Shown piece by piece: positions 26,468 through 36,409 of a DNA stretch of 64,000 nt. The stretch spans positions 5,751,001 to 5,815,000 of the forward strand of contig NZ_CP060201.1 of assembly GCF_013407925.2 (NCBI RefSeq). Direction: 5' to 3'. The notes under the pieces are model-generated. The model was not told where the DNA came from and did no database searches. It saw nothing but the letters and a program-made list of their open reading frames with translations. Each line of letters opens with the position of its first letter. Positions within the stretch are counted from its first letter, which is position 1. The stretch comes from Pseudomonas protegens (GTDB lineage: Bacteria; Pseudomonadota; Gammaproteobacteria; Pseudomonadales; Pseudomonadaceae). Made by a program: the position numbers and the translations under genes.

Positions 26468-26905
26468 ATGAAGCGGATTCTCGATCCTCTGGACGAGCGC
26501 ATCCTGGCCGAGCTGAGCGTCAATGCCCGGGCGGCCCACGCCGAGCTGGCGGCCAAGGTCAACCTGTCGCGCAACGCCGTGCGCCAACGCATCGAACGCC
26601 TGGAACGCGACGGCGCGATCCAGGGCTACACCATTCGCCTGGGCGAAGGGCGCGGGGCGGATACCCGGATCAATGCGCTGATCTTCGTCTACCGCTACGA
26701 CCGCATGCGCGGCGCCGAAGTGCTGCAGGCCTTGCGGGCCATGCCGGAGATCGTCCAGTGCGAAGTGCTCAGCGGCGAGTTCGACGTGCTGGTGCGAGTC
26801 AGCGCCGCCAGCGCGGAACGGGTGCACCGGGTGTGGAATGACATCGCCGCCTTGCCCGGGGTTGAAAACACCGTGACTTCCTTTGTTTTGTCGTCGGTGA
26901 GCTAG
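26468..26905 (+). CDS. Lrp/AsnC-family transcriptional regulator
   Basis: A 145-residue protein. The N-terminal helix-turn-helix (LDPLDERILAELSVNARAAH, then LAAKVNLSRNAVRQRIERLE) is followed by the RAM/AsnC effector domain (residues 65-145) with VLSGEFDVLVRVSA, the conserved G-x-xD motif of the ligand fold. It should respond to an amino acid. AAGGGGG lies before the ATG. It is the last gene of the 21257-26905 cluster and ends at an intrinsic terminator, so it may feedback-regulate the cluster. Confidence 0.92.
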   Translation: MKRILDPLDERILAELSVNARAAHAELAAKVNLSRNAVRQRIERLERDGAIQGYTIRLGEGRGADTRINALIFVYRYDRMRGAEVLQALRAMPEIVQCEVLSGEFDVLVRVSAASAERVHRVWNDIAALPGVENTVTSFVLSSVS

Positions 26906-26925
26906 GGGGCGTCCGGCTGCTTGAA

Positions 26926-26953
26926 AAAGCCACCCAGTGTTGGCTTTTTTTGC
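26926..26953 (+). terminator. Intrinsic terminator after the Lrp gene
   Basis: AAAAAGCCAC and GTTGGCTTTTT pair with one bulge and are followed by a run of T residues. It closes the amino-acid cluster. Confidence 0.75.
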
Positions 26954-27155
26954 CTTGAAACCCTTCCTGAAAATTCAGAAGCGCCTGATGTGTCGGTTAC
27001 CGGGGGAAACCTAGTATCCACACCCGCTACAGGGACCGGATTCAGGGTGGTGTGCAGTTTGTCGGGGTGCTGAGTGCTTATTTGACGTCAAGATAGTGGC
27101 ACATTAATATCGCCTGCCTTGTCGTGACCCTTGCTGCCCTTTCGAAGGATCGAAT

Positions 27156-27379
27156 ATGTCCATCTCCATCCTCGGGATGAGGTTGTGCTGCCTGCAGCTG
27201 CCCGGCTCTTTGCACATGGCAATTGCCGCCTCCTTGACCGCACCGACCTCCAACCCAGGTGACCAGGATCTGATCCGCGACCGGCGGAATCGCTTGCTGA
27301 AAGAGCAGCAGCGGCGTCTCTAAGAACTCTAGGACCTGTCCGCGGCCAGCACCTCGCCGCCAGCGTGACCTTCGCCTAT
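27156..27379 (+). pseudogene. 5' remnant of a TpsB/CdiB-type outer-membrane transporter gene
   Basis: An ATG with AAGGA eight bases upstream opens a 55-codon frame that ends in TAA at 27321. It encodes a signal-like leader followed by GDQDLIRDRRNRLLKEQQRR, the start of mature ShlB/FhaC-type TpsB proteins (D-x-D-LI-RDRQ-x-RLLEEQ). Beyond the TAA the frame still resembles the family's short helix linker (EL-stop-DLSAASTSPPA) but has two more stops. The POTRA domains and 16-strand barrel, about 500 residues, are missing. The TpsA gene begins 100 bases later. So the exoprotein's dedicated secretion partner has been deleted and only its start remains. Confidence 0.72.
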
Positions 27380-27478
27380 TTCCTCGAACGGCCAGATGCC
27401 TTGAGTGAACGGGAAGCACCGATCTATTTGCGTTTGGACCTGTTTCTTTAATTCCGCTTTTTGCCTGAGATATTTGAC

Positions 27479-30400
27479 ATGGACGTTCGTCAGTTTGCCT
27501 TTCTGGTTCGTCAACCTTCGGCTGCCCTGCAGTCGCGCGACTCCTTCTGGGGGCTGCCAAAGCGCGGACTGGCGTTCATCCTGGCCAACGTGATGTTCTG
27601 GCAGCCGCTGGTGGCAATGGCCGATGGAATCGTGGTCAACGGCAGCGGCACGAATCTCGGCCAGGCCGGCAATGGCGTGCCCATCGTCAACATCGCAACC
27701 CCCAATAGCAGTGGGCTGTCCCACAACCAGTTCAGCGACTACAACGTCGGCCAGCAGGGCGTGATCCTCAATAACGCCACCAACCGCACCCAGGAAACCC
27801 AACTCGGCGGGATCATCCTCGGCAACCCCAACCTGGGTGGTCGCGCGGCCAATGTGATCCTCAACGAGGTCAATGGCGGCAGCCCCAGCCAGCTCAAGGG
27901 TTACACCGAAGTGGCCGGGCAATCGGCCCATGTGATCGTCGCCAACCCCTATGGCGTGACCTGCAACGGCTGCGGCTTTATCAACACCCCAAAGGCCACC
28001 CTGACCACCGGCAAACCGGTGATCGAGAATGGCCAGATCCAGCGTTACCAGGTGGACCAGGGCAGCGTCGCCATCGAAGGCGCAGGGCTCAACGCGAGCA
28101 ATATCGACCGGTTCGAAATCATCACCCGCAGCGCCAAGATCAACGCCGAGATTCAGGCCAAGCACCTGGCCGTGATCGCCGGGGCCAACGATGTCGACGC
28201 CAAGACCTTGAACGCCACGACACGCACCGCCAACCCGGCGGATGCGCCGCAACTGGCGATCGACAGCAGTGCCCTGGGCGGCATGTACGCCGGGGCGATC
28301 AAGCTGGTGGGCACTGAGGCTGGGGTCGGGGTGAAGCTCGACGGCAAGCTGATCGCCAGTGGTGGCGATATCCAGCTGGATGCCAATGGCCAGTTGCGCA
28401 TGGCCGACGTCACTGCCGAGAAGGGCGCGGTGGCGATCAAGGCGCAAAGCCTCGATGCTCAGGGCGCGGTCTACGCCGGCAGCGATCTCAAGGTGCAAAC
28501 TCAAGACGACCTGAACAACCACAGCACCCTGGCGGCGGCCAACAGCATCAATCTGGGCAGCGGCGGGCAACTGAACAACCACGGCATCATCGAAGCCGGG
28601 GTCAACCTCGATAACAGCCGCAACCCGAACGGCGATGTCACCCTGACGGCGCAGAGCCTGAACAACAGCGGCAGGAGCGTGGTGGCCAGCCGTGATCTGA
28701 CGGTCACGACCAAGCAGACCCTGAACAACCAGGGCGGCACCCTGAGTGGGCAGCGCCAAGTAACGGTCAGCGCCGCCACTCTGGATAACAGCCATCAGGG
28801 CAAGCTGCTGAGCGCGGAGCGCCTGCAACTCAATGCCGATCAGGTGCGCAACGGCCAGGGCGGCCTGATCAAGAGCCAGCAGTCCCTCAATGCCACCCTG
28901 GGCCACTTGGGCAACAGCGGCGGCGAGCTGTCGAGCCAGGGCAGCAGCACGCTGGTGCTGGCCGGCATGGACAACCTCACCGGCGTGGTGCTGGCGCAAC
29001 AGACCCTGGAGATTACCGGTACTGCGGAACTGGACAATCAGGGCGGGCTGCTGTCGGGCTGGCAGGGCTTGACCCTCAAGGGCACCGGCCTGAACAACAG
29101 CAACAAAGGCACCGTCTCCAGTCTCAAGGGCGGTATCGACATCACCCTCAGCAACGCCTTGAACAACAGCCAGGGCGGTGGACTGGTCAGCCAGCAGGCC
29201 TTGGACGTCAAGGCCGCGAGCCTCGACAACAGCCTCAAGGGCGTGATCTCCAGCGCGGGTGCACAGAGCCTCAAACTCAGCGAGCGGCTGGACAACAGTC
29301 AGGACGGCTCCATCGACAGCGCCGCCACCCTGACCCTGCAGGCCATGGCCCTGGGCAACCAGGGCGGCACAGTCAACGCCACCGGCGACCTGGAATTCAT
29401 CGGCAGTGACCTGGACAACAGCCACGGCACCTTCAGCGGCAAGCAGGGCGTCACCCTCGACCTGCTGGGGCACTTGATCAACAATCAGGGCACGCTGTCT
29501 GCCACTGGCTCCTTGCTGCTCAAACGCAGCACGACGGTTGAGAACCTGGGCGGCGAACTCTCCAGCCAGCAGTGGCTGCGGCTGTTCACCGAACACTTGG
29601 ACAACCGGCAGAAGGGTCGGGTCGCGGCCAATGATTCAGTGTTGATCAGCGCCAGTGGCGAGGTGCAGAACAGCGATGGCGGCGAGATCCTCAGCCGCGA
29701 AGCCGACCTGCAACTCAATGCCGATCACTTGGATAACGCCAAGGGCCAGCTGCAGGCCAAGACCACCCTGGGCCTTGAGGTTGCCGCCGCTGCCGGCAAC
29801 CAGGGCGGGCAGATCATTGCCCAGCAGGGCGACCTGACGCTCAAGGCCGGCCACCTCGACAACAGGGCCGGCAAGGTGTCCGCCCTCAACGGCGGCGCCA
29901 CCCTGGAAACCGCTGCCGGTGGCCGCCTCGACAACCGCGACGGCGCGTTCTTCGCCCAGCAGGCGCTACATATCAGCGCCAAGGACCTGGACAACAGCGC
30001 CGGCCAGATCAGCGCCCGGCAGATCGAGCTGGAGCTCTCTGGTGCCCTGGACAATCGCCAGGGCCTGATCGAAAGCCGCAGCACCCTGAGCACCGCCGCC
30101 GCCAGCCTGGACAACCAGCGCGGGCAACTGCGGGCCCTGGGCCTGGCGAGCAAAACCCGCTTCGATATCGGCGGCACCTTCGACAATCGCGACGGCGTTC
30201 TGGAAACCGCCAACCACGACCTGGCCTTCCACGCCGGCGGCTTCAACAACCGCGGCGGCAGCCTGCTGCATAACGGCAGCGGGGTGTTCGGCATCTCCAT
30301 GGCCAACCTCGAAGACGTCGGCGGCCGCCTGAAGACCGCCGGGCAACTGACCCTGGAGGCCGAGCGCTGGACCAACAGCAGTGCAATCCAGGCCGACCAG

Positions 30401-33400
30401 TTGCTGGTCAAGGTCGACCACCTGACCCAGACCGCCGATGGCCAGCTCCTGACGGGCAACGGCCTGACTGGCAGCGGCACCCACTGGAACAACGACGGCC
30501 TGATCGGCAGCGACGCCGCGCTTAACCTCGACCTGAGCGGCAACTACAGCGGCAAGGGGCGCCTGAGCAGCATTGGTCAACTGGACCTGCACGCCGCGCA
30601 ACTGGACCTGGCGGACAGCGCCAGCATCGCCGGCGGCGCCAACAGCACCCTGAAGATCGATGGCGCGCTGAACAGCGCCGGGCGCATCACCGCCACCCAG
30701 AAACTGCTGTTGAACGCCGCCAGCATCCACAACCTTGGCACCCTGGGCAGCGGCGAAGACCTGAACCTCACCGCCGCCACCCTGGTCAACGACCACGGCC
30801 TGATCTCCAGCGGCGGCAATATGCAGCTGCTGACTACGAGCTTCAGCAACCGCTACGCCCAGGTGTACAGCCTGGGCACCGCGCTGATCGCCAAGGACGA
30901 CCAGCAAACCCGCGCCGACCTGCTGGACAACCGTTCCGGGGATATCGAAAGCCTCGGCAAGCTGAGCATCGCCGCCAGCACCGTCAACAACGTCATGGAC
31001 GTGCTGGAGTACACCGAGCATGAGAAGAGCGCGGCCAGTATCACTCGCCTGTCCTGCACCCTGATTCCCGGCGCCGGCTGCGACGACCGCGGCGGTGGCC
31101 GCATCAACGGCCTGTGGGAAGTGGCCGAGACCGACCGCCTGCGGGTGACCAACAGCAGCGCCGCCGCCAGCCTCAACAGCGGCGCCGACCTGCAGATCGA
31201 CACCCAGACCCTGACCAACACCAGCAGCCTGATCACCGCGGCCGGCGACATCAACGTCAAGGCTGAGACTGTCCGCAACCAGGGCCTACAACCCCAGGAA
31301 ATCACCACCCTGCGGCGCTACTGGAGCTTCGTCAACGAAACCGGCAACGCCGCAGCCCTAGCCGCCGCGTTCAACGCCCGCAACAACCCGACTCCGTCTG
31401 CTAGCTTTGCCTCCGACCTCAGCGCCTTTATCGCCTGGACCGGGGTAATGCTGTCTTCCAGCAGCAAAGTGGTGGACGGTGACCAATCCTTCGCCGCTAC
31501 CATCCAGGCTGGCGGCAAGGTCAACCTCAAGGCTGACAAGACCCTCGACAACAGCGTGATCCGCTCCTTCTACGAGTACGTTGGCGCCGGCAAGACCCTG
31601 ACCGACACCGGCGTTGGCAACGGCTATTCGACGCCGATCCGGATCAACCCGCAACTGCCCCCGGAACTGGCCCAGCAACAGGTCAACCCCCTGGTACTGC
31701 CGGGCTTCACCCTGCCCACCAGCGGCAACGGCCTGTTCCGCCTCAGCGGCCAGGGCAGCACCTTGGCCCAGGCGCCGACGCCCGCGCAGATCGCCGGCCT
31801 GCCGGACGCCGCGAGCCTGTCCCGGCCGCACAAGTACCTGATCGAAACCAACCCGGCGCTGACCAACCTCAAGCAGTTCATGAGCTCGGACTACCTGCTG
31901 TCCAACCTCGGCTACAGCCCCGATGAAAGCGCCAAACGCCTGGGGGACGGTTTTTATGAACAGAAACTCATCCAGCAAGCCATGGTGGCCCGCACCGGAC
32001 AGCGCTTTATCGACGGCCAGGACAGCAACGAAAAGCTCTTCAAGCACCTGATGGACAACGCCATCCAGAGCAAGCAGCAGCTTGACCTGGCGGTGGGCGT
32101 AACCCTGACCTCCGAACAAGTCGCCGCCCTGACCCACGACATCGTCTGGCTGGAAAGCCATGAAGTGAACGGCGAACAGGTGCTGGTGCCGGTGCTGTAC
32201 CTGGCCCAGGCTAACAACCGCCTGGCGCCCAACGGCGCCCTGATCGCCGGCAAGGATGTGAACCTGATTGCCGGCAAGGACTTGAACAACGTCGGCACCC
32301 TGCGCGCAGCCAATGACCTGTCAGCGGTGGCGGGGGAGAACCTGGTCAATAGTGGGCTGGTGGAGGCGGGCAATCGCCAGGACCTGCTGGCGGGCAACCA
32401 TCTGGTCAACCGCGCCGGCGGCATCATCGCCGGGCGTGACGTAACCCTGACCACCACCCAGGGCGACGTGATCAACGACCGCACCCTGACCACCCACCAG
32501 AGCAGCAGCGAAGACTACGTCCGCGAGCAGCGCCGCGACTTCCTCGACAGCGCCGCCCGCATCGAAGCCAGCAACAGCCTGAGCATCGATGCCGAACGGG
32601 ACTTCGACAGCAACGGCAGCGTCCTGCACAGCGGTGGCGACACCCGCATCAAGGCCGGTCGCAACGTCAGCCTCAACGCCGTCGAACAAGTGGTCAGCAA
32701 CGACCGCGGCATCGGCAACCTCGACCAGAGCAAAACCCAGCACGGCGCCACCCTGGAGAGCGGTGGGAACCTGAGTATTGAGGCCGGAGGCAACGTCACC
32801 GCCGTCGCCAGCCAGATCGACGCCAAGGGCGACGTCTCGATGACGGCCAAGGACCACCTGACCCTGGCCTCGGCCGCCAATGAACAACACTGGGCCAGCA
32901 AGACCGGTACCACCAAGAGCGAAGAAGATCGCGTCCACCAACAAGCCACCACGGTGACGGCGGGCGGGGACGTGACGCTCAAGGCTGGCCAGGACATGAC
33001 CCTGATTTCCAGCCGGGTCAAAGCCGGGGATGAAGCCTATCTGGTGGCCGGTGGTCAGTTGAACCTGCTGGCGGAGCAGGACAGTGAGCACTCGCTGTAT
33101 GACATGAAGAAGAAGGGGGGCTTTGGCAACCTCAAGACCCAGCGTGACGAAGTCACCCGCACCACACATATCGGCAGCGAAATCAGCGCCGGTGGCAACC
33201 TGACGCTCAAGAGCGACGGTGACCAGAGGTATCAGGTCGCCAAGTTGCAAAGCGGCAAGGACATCACCCTGGATAGCGGTGGTGCCATCACCTTTGAAGG
33301 GGTGAAGGACCTGCACCAGGAGAGCCACGAGAAGACCAATAACAACTCCTTCTGGGTGTCCTCCAAAGGCAAAGGCAATACCGACGAAACCTTGCGCCAG

Positions 33401-35503
33401 AGCCAGATGGTGGCGGCCGGCAACATCGTGATCAAAGCCGTTGATGGCCTGAAGATCGATGTGAGGCAGGTCAACCAGCAAACCGTCAGCCAGAGCATCG
33501 ACGCGATGGTCAAGGCCGACCCGCAACTGGCGTGGCTCAAGGAGGCCGAGAAACGCGGCGATGTTGATTGGCGGCTGGTGAAGGAGATTCATGACTCCTA
33601 CAAGTACAGCAACTCCGGGCTGGGACCGGCTTCGCAGATCATTATTGCGATTGTGATGGCGGCGGTGGTTGGGCCTATGGCTGCCGGGCTGGCGGGTGGT
33701 GGTACTACGGGAGCTGTAGTGGGGGCAATTGCGTCGGGGACATATACCAACGCGACCGTCAGTTTTATCAATAACGGCGGCAACCTGGGTGCCGTATTCA
33801 AGGATGTGACCTCTTCGGATGCAATGAAGGGGTATGTGATTTCAGGTGTGACGGCTGGCTTGACTACTGGTTACTTCGACAAGTGGGTTGGAGGTAAAAC
33901 CAATGTATTGACCGGCAAAGTTGATCTGCAATTAAACACTTGGGCGGGTGTTGGCAAGTTCGCGGCCAACCAGACCTTGCAAGGTGGCACCTCGATGTTG
34001 CTGAGCAAGGCGTTGGGGCAGGGAGGAAGTGCAAGTGATGCTCTGAAAAGTGCCTTGTTCAACACTTTGGCAGCGGCGAGTTTTAACGCCGTCGGGGACT
34101 ACACCAAAAAATGGGGAATCGATGATGGCACCCTGCCGAAAATCGCTATACACGCGATGGTGGGAGGACTGCTCTCGCAAGCGACTGGTGGTGACTTCAA
34201 GACCGGGGCATTAGCAGCTGGGGCCAATGAGGCCCTGATCGAACATCTCAATCTTCTTGTCCAAGATGACAAAGTACTATTGGGTATGAGCTCGCAAATT
34301 GTAGGAGTTTTGGCTGCTGCTAGCCAGAAGGACGCAGATGCAAAATCTATAGAAAAAGGAGGATGGATAGCTAAAAATGCCACCGCATATAACCGCCAAC
34401 TACATCCAGATGAAAAAGAGTTAGCGAAGCGTTTGGCGGCTCGGAGTGGCGGTAAGTATTCAGCTGAACAGATAGAAGATCAACTGCGCCTGTCTAGTGT
34501 AAATGGTACTGATATCGGCCCTGGAACCGATACTGTTTCGACTAAGGAAGGACGGTATGATGAGTCGGGTAAGTGGTTGCCATTGGGGAATGGTCAGTAT
34601 TTTCAGGATTTTGCCAAACTTGATCTGAATATCGTTGCTTATATAAATGAGCAAACAAACGCATACAATTGGGCGAGTTTTCCTTCGAGTCCAAATACAG
34701 ATTGGAGCAAATCTCCTAGTATTAGTGATGAGAGGCGTGATCGGCTTTCTGGGCATGTATTAGATGCTGAAGGTGGCTATCGTTTACCTGTTATGGTAGG
34801 AGACGAAGCTTTTACTCCCCGTTTTTTTTCATGTGGAGATGCTTCATGTGTATCCCTAGGCGGAAATGCTGATACGTCCGATCTAGAGACTATTCGCTGG
34901 AATGATGCATTAAATCGCAAGGCTGTTAGCGATGTAACCACTATGGGAAGTTTAGCTCCCGTACCGGCTACTTGGTTAGGGAAGCTGTTGGGTGCATTAT
35001 TTGGTCGAAGTGTAATTGTTGGAGGGGAAGCGGCAGGCCTGAAAGTCACGGGTAACCTACTTGGGAAGGAGAGGTCTCTCGGGAGCGCTGCGGGACACGA
35101 CTATGCTGGTGGGCTTCTTGAGGGAGGAACTGGTACCGCATATGCTGGTCATGGTCAGTACAGATATGGAGTCGGGGAAACTATTGTCCCTGAAGGAACA
35201 GCTATAACTTTGCCCCGAGAAGACATTCGTATCACAGACGCAACTGGGCAATTTATCGAGCGTGGTGATTGGGAGGGATTGTTTGCAGCAGGGTTAAAAA
35301 ACCCTCGCATTGCTAACGATATTGAAGGTATGGCAACTTGGCTGCCCGGTACTAAAGTTCTTAATTACTCTCTTAGTGCGCCTACAAATCTGGTGATTTT
35401 GAAAAACTCATCAACTGTGGAACAGCGCACATCGCTTTCTGAGTTGCTAAAGTCGTACTCAGGGTGTGTACAATGGGCCGCATGTACAGAATTCGTGAGG
35501 TGA
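27479..35503 (+). CDS. TpsA/CdiA-like filamentous-hemagglutinin exoprotein with polymorphic C-terminal toxin
   Basis: A 2,674-residue secreted giant. Residues 1-50 form a long signal region. The TPS secretion domain follows (about 50-290), with HNQFSDYNVG, the NPNL loop and ANPYGVTCNGCGFIN. From about 330 to 1200 it is a beta-helix of roughly 20-residue repeats of the L-DN-x2-G type. A middle region about 1250-1600 breaks the repeats, then more repeats run to about 2000 (GNVSLNA, GGNLSIEA). A hydrophobic glycine-rich DUF637-like segment spans about 2040-2200. The pretoxin segment WIAKNATAYNRQLHPDE follows (about 2300), and then a variable C-terminal domain. GC content drops sharply after about 34250. 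The last 120 residues (GHGQYRYGVGETIVPEGT ... LPREDIRI) resemble Stv-like polymorphic-toxin domains, though weakly. The gene is intact, but its TpsB partner is a remnant; secretion would need a TpsB elsewhere. Confidence 0.88.
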   Translation: MDVRQFAFLVRQPSAALQSRDSFWGLPKRGLAFILANVMFWQPLVAMADGIVVNGSGTNLGQAGNGVPIVNIATPNSSGLSHNQFSDYNVGQQGVILNNATNRTQETQLGGIILGNPNLGGRAANVILNEVNGGSPSQLKGYTEVAGQSAHVIVANPYGVTCNGCGFINTPKATLTTGKPVIENGQIQRYQVDQGSVAIEGAGLNASNIDRFEIITRSAKINAEIQAKHLAVIAGANDVDAKTLNATTRTANPADAPQLAIDSSALGGMYAGAIKLVGTEAGVGVKLDGKLIASGGDIQLDANGQLRMADVTAEKGAVAIKAQSLDAQGAVYAGSDLKVQTQDDLNNHSTLAAANSINLGSGGQLNNHGIIEAGVNLDNSRNPNGDVTLTAQSLNNSGRSVVASRDLTVTTKQTLNNQGGTLSGQRQVTVSAATLDNSHQGKLLSAERLQLNADQVRNGQGGLIKSQQSLNATLGHLGNSGGELSSQGSSTLVLAGMDNLTGVVLAQQTLEITGTAELDNQGGLLSGWQGLTLKGTGLNNSNKGTVSSLKGGIDITLSNALNNSQGGGLVSQQALDVKAASLDNSLKGVISSAGAQSLKLSERLDNSQDGSIDSAATLTLQAMALGNQGGTVNATGDLEFIGSDLDNSHGTFSGKQGVTLDLLGHLINNQGTLSATGSLLLKRSTTVENLGGELSSQQWLRLFTEHLDNRQKGRVAANDSVLISASGEVQNSDGGEILSREADLQLNADHLDNAKGQLQAKTTLGLEVAAAAGNQGGQIIAQQGDLTLKAGHLDNRAGKVSALNGGATLETAAGGRLDNRDGAFFAQQALHISAKDLDNSAGQISARQIELELSGALDNRQGLIESRSTLSTAAASLDNQRGQLRALGLASKTRFDIGGTFDNRDGVLETANHDLAFHAGGFNNRGGSLLHNGSGVFGISMANLEDVGGRLKTAGQLTLEAERWTNSSAIQADQLLVKVDHLTQTADGQLLTGNGLTGSGTHWNNDGLIGSDAALNLDLSGNYSGKGRLSSIGQLDLHAAQLDLADSASIAGGANSTLKIDGALNSAGRITATQKLLLNAASIHNLGTLGSGEDLNLTAATLVNDHGLISSGGNMQLLTTSFSNRYAQVYSLGTALIAKDDQQTRADLLDNRSGDIESLGKLSIAASTVNNVMDVLEYTEHEKSAASITRLSCTLIPGAGCDDRGGGRINGLWEVAETDRLRVTNSSAAASLNSGADLQIDTQTLTNTSSLITAAGDINVKAETVRNQGLQPQEITTLRRYWSFVNETGNAAALAAAFNARNNPTPSASFASDLSAFIAWTGVMLSSSSKVVDGDQSFAATIQAGGKVNLKADKTLDNSVIRSFYEYVGAGKTLTDTGVGNGYSTPIRINPQLPPELAQQQVNPLVLPGFTLPTSGNGLFRLSGQGSTLAQAPTPAQIAGLPDAASLSRPHKYLIETNPALTNLKQFMSSDYLLSNLGYSPDESAKRLGDGFYEQKLIQQAMVARTGQRFIDGQDSNEKLFKHLMDNAIQSKQQLDLAVGVTLTSEQVAALTHDIVWLESHEVNGEQVLVPVLYLAQANNRLAPNGALIAGKDVNLIAGKDLNNVGTLRAANDLSAVAGENLVNSGLVEAGNRQDLLAGNHLVNRAGGIIAGRDVTLTTTQGDVINDRTLTTHQSSSEDYVREQRRDFLDSAARIEASNSLSIDAERDFDSNGSVLHSGGDTRIKAGRNVSLNAVEQVVSNDRGIGNLDQSKTQHGATLESGGNLSIEAGGNVTAVASQIDAKGDVSMTAKDHLTLASAANEQHWASKTGTTKSEEDRVHQQATTVTAGGDVTLKAGQDMTLISSRVKAGDEAYLVAGGQLNLLAEQDSEHSLYDMKKKGGFGNLKTQRDEVTRTTHIGSEISAGGNLTLKSDGDQRYQVAKLQSGKDITLDSGGAITFEGVKDLHQESHEKTNNNSFWVSSKGKGNTDETLRQSQMVAAGNIVIKAVDGLKIDVRQVNQQTVSQSIDAMVKADPQLAWLKEAEKRGDVDWRLVKEIHDSYKYSNSGLGPASQIIIAIVMAAVVGPMAAGLAGGGTTGAVVGAIASGTYTNATVSFINNGGNLGAVFKDVTSSDAMKGYVISGVTAGLTTGYFDKWVGGKTNVLTGKVDLQLNTWAGVGKFAANQTLQGGTSMLLSKALGQGGSASDALKSALFNTLAAASFNAVGDYTKKWGIDDGTLPKIAIHAMVGGLLSQATGGDFKTGALAAGANEALIEHLNLLVQDDKVLLGMSSQIVGVLAAASQKDADAKSIEKGGWIAKNATAYNRQLHPDEKELAKRLAARSGGKYSAEQIEDQLRLSSVNGTDIGPGTDTVSTKEGRYDESGKWLPLGNGQYFQDFAKLDLNIVAYINEQTNAYNWASFPSSPNTDWSKSPSISDERRDRLSGHVLDAEGGYRLPVMVGDEAFTPRFFSCGDASCVSLGGNADTSDLETIRWNDALNRKAVSDVTTMGSLAPVPATWLGKLLGALFGRSVIVGGEAAGLKVTGNLLGKERSLGSAAGHDYAGGLLEGGTGTAYAGHGQYRYGVGETIVPEGTAITLPREDIRITDATGQFIERGDWEGLFAAGLKNPRIANDIEGMATWLPGTKVLNYSLSAPTNLVILKNSSTVEQRTSLSELLKSYSGCVQWAACTEFVR

Positions 35504-35506
35504 TTT

Positions 35507-35959
35507 ATGTATTTTGAGGATTTGAGTGATTATTCCTACTATTTACGTGGTGAGCTACCCAATGTAAAGAATGTCGGCTGGATAGATTCAAGGCATTATT
35601 TTGAACGAGGTGATGTTCCAAAGGTGGTTGTTGATAAGCTGTGTCGGCTGATAGCTGGCTCTACTGTATTTGATGCTCATGTAAATAGGATACGAGGTGT
35701 TCACCCATGTAATTTATGCGGTGAGCGAAATATTGAGGTCTCTGTAGGTGGTAAAAGTATGTATATTGGTAGCTCTGAGATTTGGGTGCCGTATACTTGT
35801 GCTGATGGGTATTTTGCCTCCCCTACGATGATAGTTCACTATATAGAAGTGCATGGATATAAGCCGCCGGATGAATTTATTGAAGCGTTAATGGCTGTGA
35901 GTTTAGAGGGGAGGTACTCGGCTCAAGATGCTTATATGCTGGCTGTTTCTAAGGTTTGA
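35507..35959 (+). CDS. Probable immunity protein for the TpsA C-terminal toxin
   Basis: A 150-residue soluble acidic protein that starts three bases after the TpsA stop. It contains MYFEDLSDYSYYLRGELPNV, GWIDSRHYFERGDVP, a HPCNLCGE CxxC pair, and an EVHGYKPPDEFIEAL helix. I recall similar small proteins, often with a MYFEDLxxYxY start, in polymorphic-toxin and other loci, but no experimental role. Low GC, the position, and tight spacing after a toxin C-terminus support an immunity function. The Cys pair may bind zinc. The function is inferred from context only. Confidence 0.7.
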   Translation: MYFEDLSDYSYYLRGELPNVKNVGWIDSRHYFERGDVPKVVVDKLCRLIAGSTVFDAHVNRIRGVHPCNLCGERNIEVSVGGKSMYIGSSEIWVPYTCADGYFASPTMIVHYIEVHGYKPPDEFIEALMAVSLEGRYSAQDAYMLAVSKV

Positions 35960-36175
35960 GTATGGCTTTTAAGGGCGATTTATAGATCGTTGTTGGTGGT
36001 GAGGGGGTGTTTATTCAGAAAAGATGGTCGAGCTATTATTTGCTGCAGCTATCGATCTTTGGGTTTCGATTACAAGATGGTGTAATGGCTTTAGATGAGA
36101 CTGAGCGACTATCTTTGTATCAAGAATATTAAGTGGCTAACGGGATAAGAGTGGGCTGGGTTTTGTGGCTTTTTT
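35960..36175. other. Low-GC spacer with broken frames
   Basis: This AT-rich gap follows the probable immunity gene. All frames are broken by stops within about 30 codons, e.g. one starting MALDETERLSLYQEY. It may hold decayed toxin or immunity fragments, common downstream of TpsA toxin loci, but no family is recognisable. Confidence 0.4.
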
Positions 36176-36409
36176 ATGAATTGTTTTGATCTGGAAAGCG
36201 TTCTCAACTTGATTTTCCTGAAGTTTGATGAGCTGGCGAGGGATAGGAAATTTGAGATATTAGAGAGTTTTGAAAAATACATAGGCTCAAGGTCGATGTT
36301 TAGATTATCCAAACCCGAGGTAGAAATGGATGTTGTTGGCCGTTATCTGCGTCAAGGAAGCATCATTGAGCACTCTTACCAAGAGAGTAGGTCAGTTTTT
36401 GAGCTATAG
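36176..36409 (+). CDS. Small low-GC orphan ORF
   Basis: A 77-residue frame starting MNCFDLESVLNLIFLKFDEL and ending RSVFEL. It is low GC like the immunity gene, with helical, charged composition (FDELARDRKFEILESFEKY). There is no visible ribosome-binding site; the stretch before the ATG is a run of T. It may be a degraded immunity gene, a truncated orphan, or noncoding. I include it because AT-rich sequence rarely keeps 77 codons open by chance and the composition is protein-like. Confidence 0.35.
   Translation: MNCFDLESVLNLIFLKFDELARDRKFEILESFEKYIGSRSMFRLSKPEVEMDVVGRYLRQGSIIEHSYQESRSVFEL

Noticed and set aside
27329..29596. A 755-codon minus-strand frame opposite TpsA
   Set aside because: It mirrors the TpsA repeats, so it is repetitive by necessity. 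Low-complexity translation and no start signals.
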